Shown here: positions 7,253 through 9,044 of the stretch, in pieces
Position numbering within the stretch: position 1 is the stretch's first letter
How the letters are laid out: each line of letters starts with the position of its first letter
Assembly (NCBI GenBank): GCA_040377825.1
Contig: JBEINZ010000125.1
Coordinates: 1-9,044 of the forward strand
Source: JBEINZ01 sp040377825
GTDB taxonomy: Bacteria > Pseudomonadota > Alphaproteobacteria > Rhizobiales > Ancalomicrobiaceae
DNA: 9,044 bases
Reading direction: 5' to 3'
Translations under genes and position numbers: made by a program
Notes under the pieces: model-generated
Database searches by the model: none
What the model was told of the DNA's origin: nothing
Seen by the model: only the letters and a program-made list of their open reading frames with translations

Positions 7253-7495
7253 ATGGCGAAGTCTCTAAAACGCGCATCCGGAATGCCGCCGAAGGCCGGC
7301 GGGAGCATCCCCGAAACAGCGCGGGACGCGCGGCCGCGCCGCCCGGCGCGGCCATGTCCGACATGCGGGCGCATGTCCTTGGAAAAGAGCTTTCCCTTTT
7401 GTTCGGACCGCTGCCGACAGGTCGACCTGCATCGCTGGCTATCGGGCGCCTATGCGATCCCCGTGGTCGACGACGGATCGGCCGAGGACGAGTAG
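7253..7495 (+). CDS. yacG: DNA gyrase inhibitor YacG (zinc-binding)
   Basis: YacG is a small zinc protein; in E. coli it binds the C-terminal domain of GyrB and blocks DNA binding by gyrase. The 80-residue product has the diagnostic four-cysteine site C35-x2-C38-x11-C50-x3-C54 (CPTCGR, then FCSDRC), followed by the family sequence DLHRWLSGAYAIP and an acidic tail. The 34 residues before the first Cys are longer than in E. coli YacG (65 residues) and basic, so the true start could be the ATG at codon 11 (7283). AAGG at 7238-7241 is a weak ribosome binding site for the longer form. The gene starts 29 bases after the coiled-coil gene and could be its fourth cistron. In rhizobia yacG usually follows maf and a ribonuclease E/G gene, so this setting is unusual. 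Confidence 0.93.
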   Translation: MAKSLKRASGMPPKAGGSIPETARDARPRRPARPCPTCGRMSLEKSFPFCSDRCRQVDLHRWLSGAYAIPVVDDGSAEDE

Positions 7496-7522
7496 TTTGC
7501 GGCTTGGTACTCGTGGCAAGGG

Positions 7523-7591
7523 ACCCCTCATCCGGCCTTCGGCCACCTTTTCCCCGTGAGGGAGAAGGAGCCCGACGGGCGGATGAGGGGT
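7523..7591. repeat. Palindromic cloverleaf-like intergenic repeat of rhizobial type
   Basis: The outer 12-base arms ACCCCTCATCCG (7523-7534) and CGGATGAGGGGT (7580-7591) are exact reverse complements. Inside lie three smaller hairpins: GGCC-TTC-GGCC (7534-7544), CCTTTTCCC / GGGAGAAGG (7546-7554 with 7560-7568, one G-T pair), and GCCCG-A-CGGGC (7570-7580). The whole can fold as a four-way, cloverleaf-like structure. From memory, elements beginning CCCCTCATCCGGCC and containing GTGAGGGAGAAGG are scattered in many copies through Rhizobiales genomes. It sits between two convergent genes and may also serve as a bidirectional transcript end. Confidence 0.75.
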
Positions 7592-7626
7592 TGGTTCAAC
7601 GATACTGATTTCTCATCAAGGCGATC

Positions 7627-8643
7627 CTAATCATAACGTAGGTCGGCTGCCTTGCCCCCGAAGACGCGATAGGCGAAGGCCGTATAGGCCACGATCACCG
7701 GCAGGACGAAGAAGGTTCCCGCGAGGATGATCGCAAGACTTTCCGGCGCGGACGCCGCCTCGTAGATCGTCAGTCGATCGGGCACGACATAGGGGTAGAA
7801 CGAGTAGGCGAGGCCGGCGAAGCCGCAGGCAAAAAGGCCGACCGTGGCAGCAAAGGGGAGCCAGGCGAACCGATCCTCGCGCGCCGGCAGATGCTTGAGA
7901 GCGATGGCGAGCGCGGCGATCAGGATCGCGGACGTGATCGGCAGCGGCGCGAGCAGGATGATCTCGGGGATCTTGAACCATTTGTCCAGAATGCGCGGGC
8001 TGGCGAGCGGTGTCGCGACCGAAATCGCCGCGAGGCCGAGCGCGGTCAGGATCAGGGCCTTCTTCGCCCAGCCAACGGCCTTGATTTGCAGATCGCCGTC
8101 GGTTTTGAGGATCAGCCACGTCGCGCCGATCAGCGCGTAGGCGGAGGCGAGACAGATCGCCGTCATGAGGGCGAAGGCGATATCGCCAAGGCCGCCGGCG
8201 AGCCCCAGAACATAGATCCCGAGCATGTAGCCTTGCGAAAGTGCCGTCATCAGCGAGCCTACGAAAAAGACGTTGTTCCACAAGGCCTTATTCTCAGGCG
8301 CCACTTTAGCGCGGAACTCGAAGGCGACACCGCGCATGACCAGCCCGATCAACATGACCGCGACCGGCAGATAGAGCGCGGTCAAGATGATCCCGTGCGC
8401 GAGCGGGAAGGCGACCAGCAGGAGCCCGACCGCCAGGACAAGCCAGGTTTCGTTGGCGTCCCAGAACGGGCCGATCGCTGCGATCATGCGATCTTTTTCA
8501 GTGTCGTCGGCGAGCGGCAGGAGCAAGCCGACGCCGAGGTCGTAGCCATCAAGCACGACATAGACGAGGATCGAGATCCCCATCAGCGCCGCAAAGACGA
8601 CCGGCAGCCACGTCGCGGGTTCGGCGAAGAGCGTTGCGATCAT
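7627..8643 (-). CDS. cydB: Cytochrome bd-type quinol oxidase subunit II
   Basis: Subunit II pairs with CydA in the inner membrane to form the bd-type oxidase, which oxidises quinol and reduces O2 to water. The true start is the ATG whose complement is at 8641-8643, giving 338 residues; the open frame extends further upstream only as an out-of-frame reading of cydA. Family landmarks are VVLDGYDLGVG (29-39), GPFWDANETWLVL (58-70), MRGVAFEFR (103-111) and FSYPY-like SFYPYVVPDRLTIYEAAS near 281-298. Eight or so hydrophobic helices are visible. The length fits the shorter CIO-type (CioB) subunits better than the 379-residue E. coli CydB. It starts five bases after the cydA stop, with GGAG (complement of 8652-8655) as ribosome binding site, so the two are co-transcribed. 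CydX and CydDC are not in the window. Confidence 0.95.
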   Translation of the reverse strand: MIATLFAEPATWLPVVFAALMGISILVYVVLDGYDLGVGLLLPLADDTEKDRMIAAIGPFWDANETWLVLAVGLLLVAFPLAHGIILTALYLPVAVMLIGLVMRGVAFEFRAKVAPENKALWNNVFFVGSLMTALSQGYMLGIYVLGLAGGLGDIAFALMTAICLASAYALIGATWLILKTDGDLQIKAVGWAKKALILTALGLAAISVATPLASPRILDKWFKIPEIILLAPLPITSAILIAALAIALKHLPAREDRFAWLPFAATVGLFACGFAGLAYSFYPYVVPDRLTIYEAASAPESLAIILAGTFFVLPVIVAYTAFAYRVFGGKAADLRYD

Positions 8644-8648
8644 GCTCG

Positions 8649-9044
8649 TCACTCCGCTGGAACCATTGAAGTTGGAACGGCGGCGGGCGTGCGCGGCAGT
8701 CCCGTCTTGCCGCCCTTCGCCGCGAGATGAAACAGCGTCGTCACATAGGCCGCGGTCAGCAAGACATAGACCGCGAGATAGGCCGCGAGCGTCGTTGCGA
8801 TCATGCCGGCGGGGACCGTGGAGGCGGCGTCGGCCGTCGACAGCACGCCGGTGACGAGCCAGGGTTGGCGGCCGATTTCCGTAACGTACCAACCCGCCAA
8901 GGTGGCGACCCAGCCGGCGAAGGTCATGCCGACGAGAACGCGGGCAAGCCACGGATGCGGCTCGCGCCCGCGCCGCATCGACCAGACGGCGAACCACGAG
9001 ACGGCGAGCATCAAGAGCCCCATGCCGACCATCACGCGGAAAGC
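8649..9044 (-). CDS. cydA: Cytochrome bd-type quinol oxidase subunit I, C-terminal part (5' cut by window edge)
   Basis: The last 131 codons of subunit I are present. The frame enters from the right edge with AFRVMVGMG, the counterpart of the conserved FRIMVG helix in CydA. It continues through GWYVTEIGRQPWLVTGVL, a hallmark of the family, and a final transmembrane helix, then ends at TGA (complement of 8649-8651). CydA carries all the haems (b558, b595, d). The Q-loop and the haem-ligand residues lie outside the window, so canonical bd and cyanide-insensitive CIO cannot be told apart from this part. An apparent GTG start at 9033-9035 is internal, not a real start. cydB follows immediately. 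Confidence 0.94.
   Translation of the reverse strand, partial: AFRVMVGMGLLMLAVSWFAVWSMRRGREPHPWLARVLVGMTFAGWVATLAGWYVTEIGRQPWLVTGVLSTADAASTVPAGMIATTLAAYLAVYVLLTAAYVTTLFHLAAKGGKTGLPRTPAAVPTSMVPAE

Noticed and set aside
7496..7626. tRNA gene downstream of yacG, suggested by the cloverleaf-like fold
   Set aside because: The arms do not match tRNA geometry: there is no T-loop GTTCGA, no anticodon arm and no D-loop GG. The element is a palindromic repeat.
7891..8730. 279-codon plus-strand open frame opposite cydB
   Set aside because: Its composition is Arg/Asp/Gln-rich and hydrophilic, as expected for the antisense of a GC-rich membrane-protein gene, and cydB on the other strand is unmistakable.
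8644..8997. N-terminal extension of cydB suggested by a long open frame on the minus strand reaching 8997
   Set aside because: The extra 118 residues are Arg-rich and unlike any oxidase. They are the out-of-frame reading of the cydA end; conserved CydB sequence begins at the ATG at 8643.

Overview
The window is about 9 kb of GC-rich (roughly 60%) chromosomal DNA from an alphaproteobacterium, most likely a member of the Hyphomicrobiales (Rhizobiales). This rests on the codon bias, the relatives each protein brings to mind, and an intergenic palindromic repeat of a kind common in rhizobial genomes. No species can be named from the sequence alone. There are no tRNA or rRNA genes, no transposase, no CRISPR array and no phage structural genes.

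Layout, left to right. (1) 1-1634, minus strand: an ABC-F ATPase of the Uup type, cut by the left edge near the start of its C-terminal domain. (2) 1734-2633, plus: a ten-helix EamA/DMT-family permease, divergent from uup. (3) 2634-2808: a convergent gap with a perfect 11-bp hairpin and further GC-rich inverted repeats. (4) 2809-3324, minus: a small secreted protein with a Gly-Asn repeat tract and four cysteines, function unknown. (5) 3325-3654: an AT-rich divergent intergenic region that must hold the promoters for the genes on both sides. (6) 3655-7223, plus: three tightly packed genes for helical, coiled-coil proteins. They are a soluble 390-residue protein, a single-pass membrane protein of 324 residues, and a 474-residue coiled-coil protein with a glycine-zipper segment and a Gly-rich tail. 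(7) 7253-7495, plus: the small zinc protein YacG, 29 bp behind the third gene. (8) 7523-7591: a palindromic intergenic repeat that can fold into a cloverleaf. (9) 7627-9044, minus: the end of cydA and all of cydB, encoding a cytochrome bd-type quinol oxidase; cydA runs off the right edge.

How the genes relate. uup, the permease, yacG and cydAB are ordinary housekeeping or respiratory genes. The unexplained part is the three-gene block at 3655-7223. Overlapping or nearly touching coding regions, a shared helical architecture and a membrane anchor in the middle gene suggest that the products form one membrane-associated assembly. The first protein has a helical organisation reminiscent of TelA-type toxic-anion-resistance proteins, and the third ends in a tail like those of TPM-domain proteins. 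A membrane or envelope stress role is therefore an attractive but unproven inference. This block is the best candidate here for a poorly described system.
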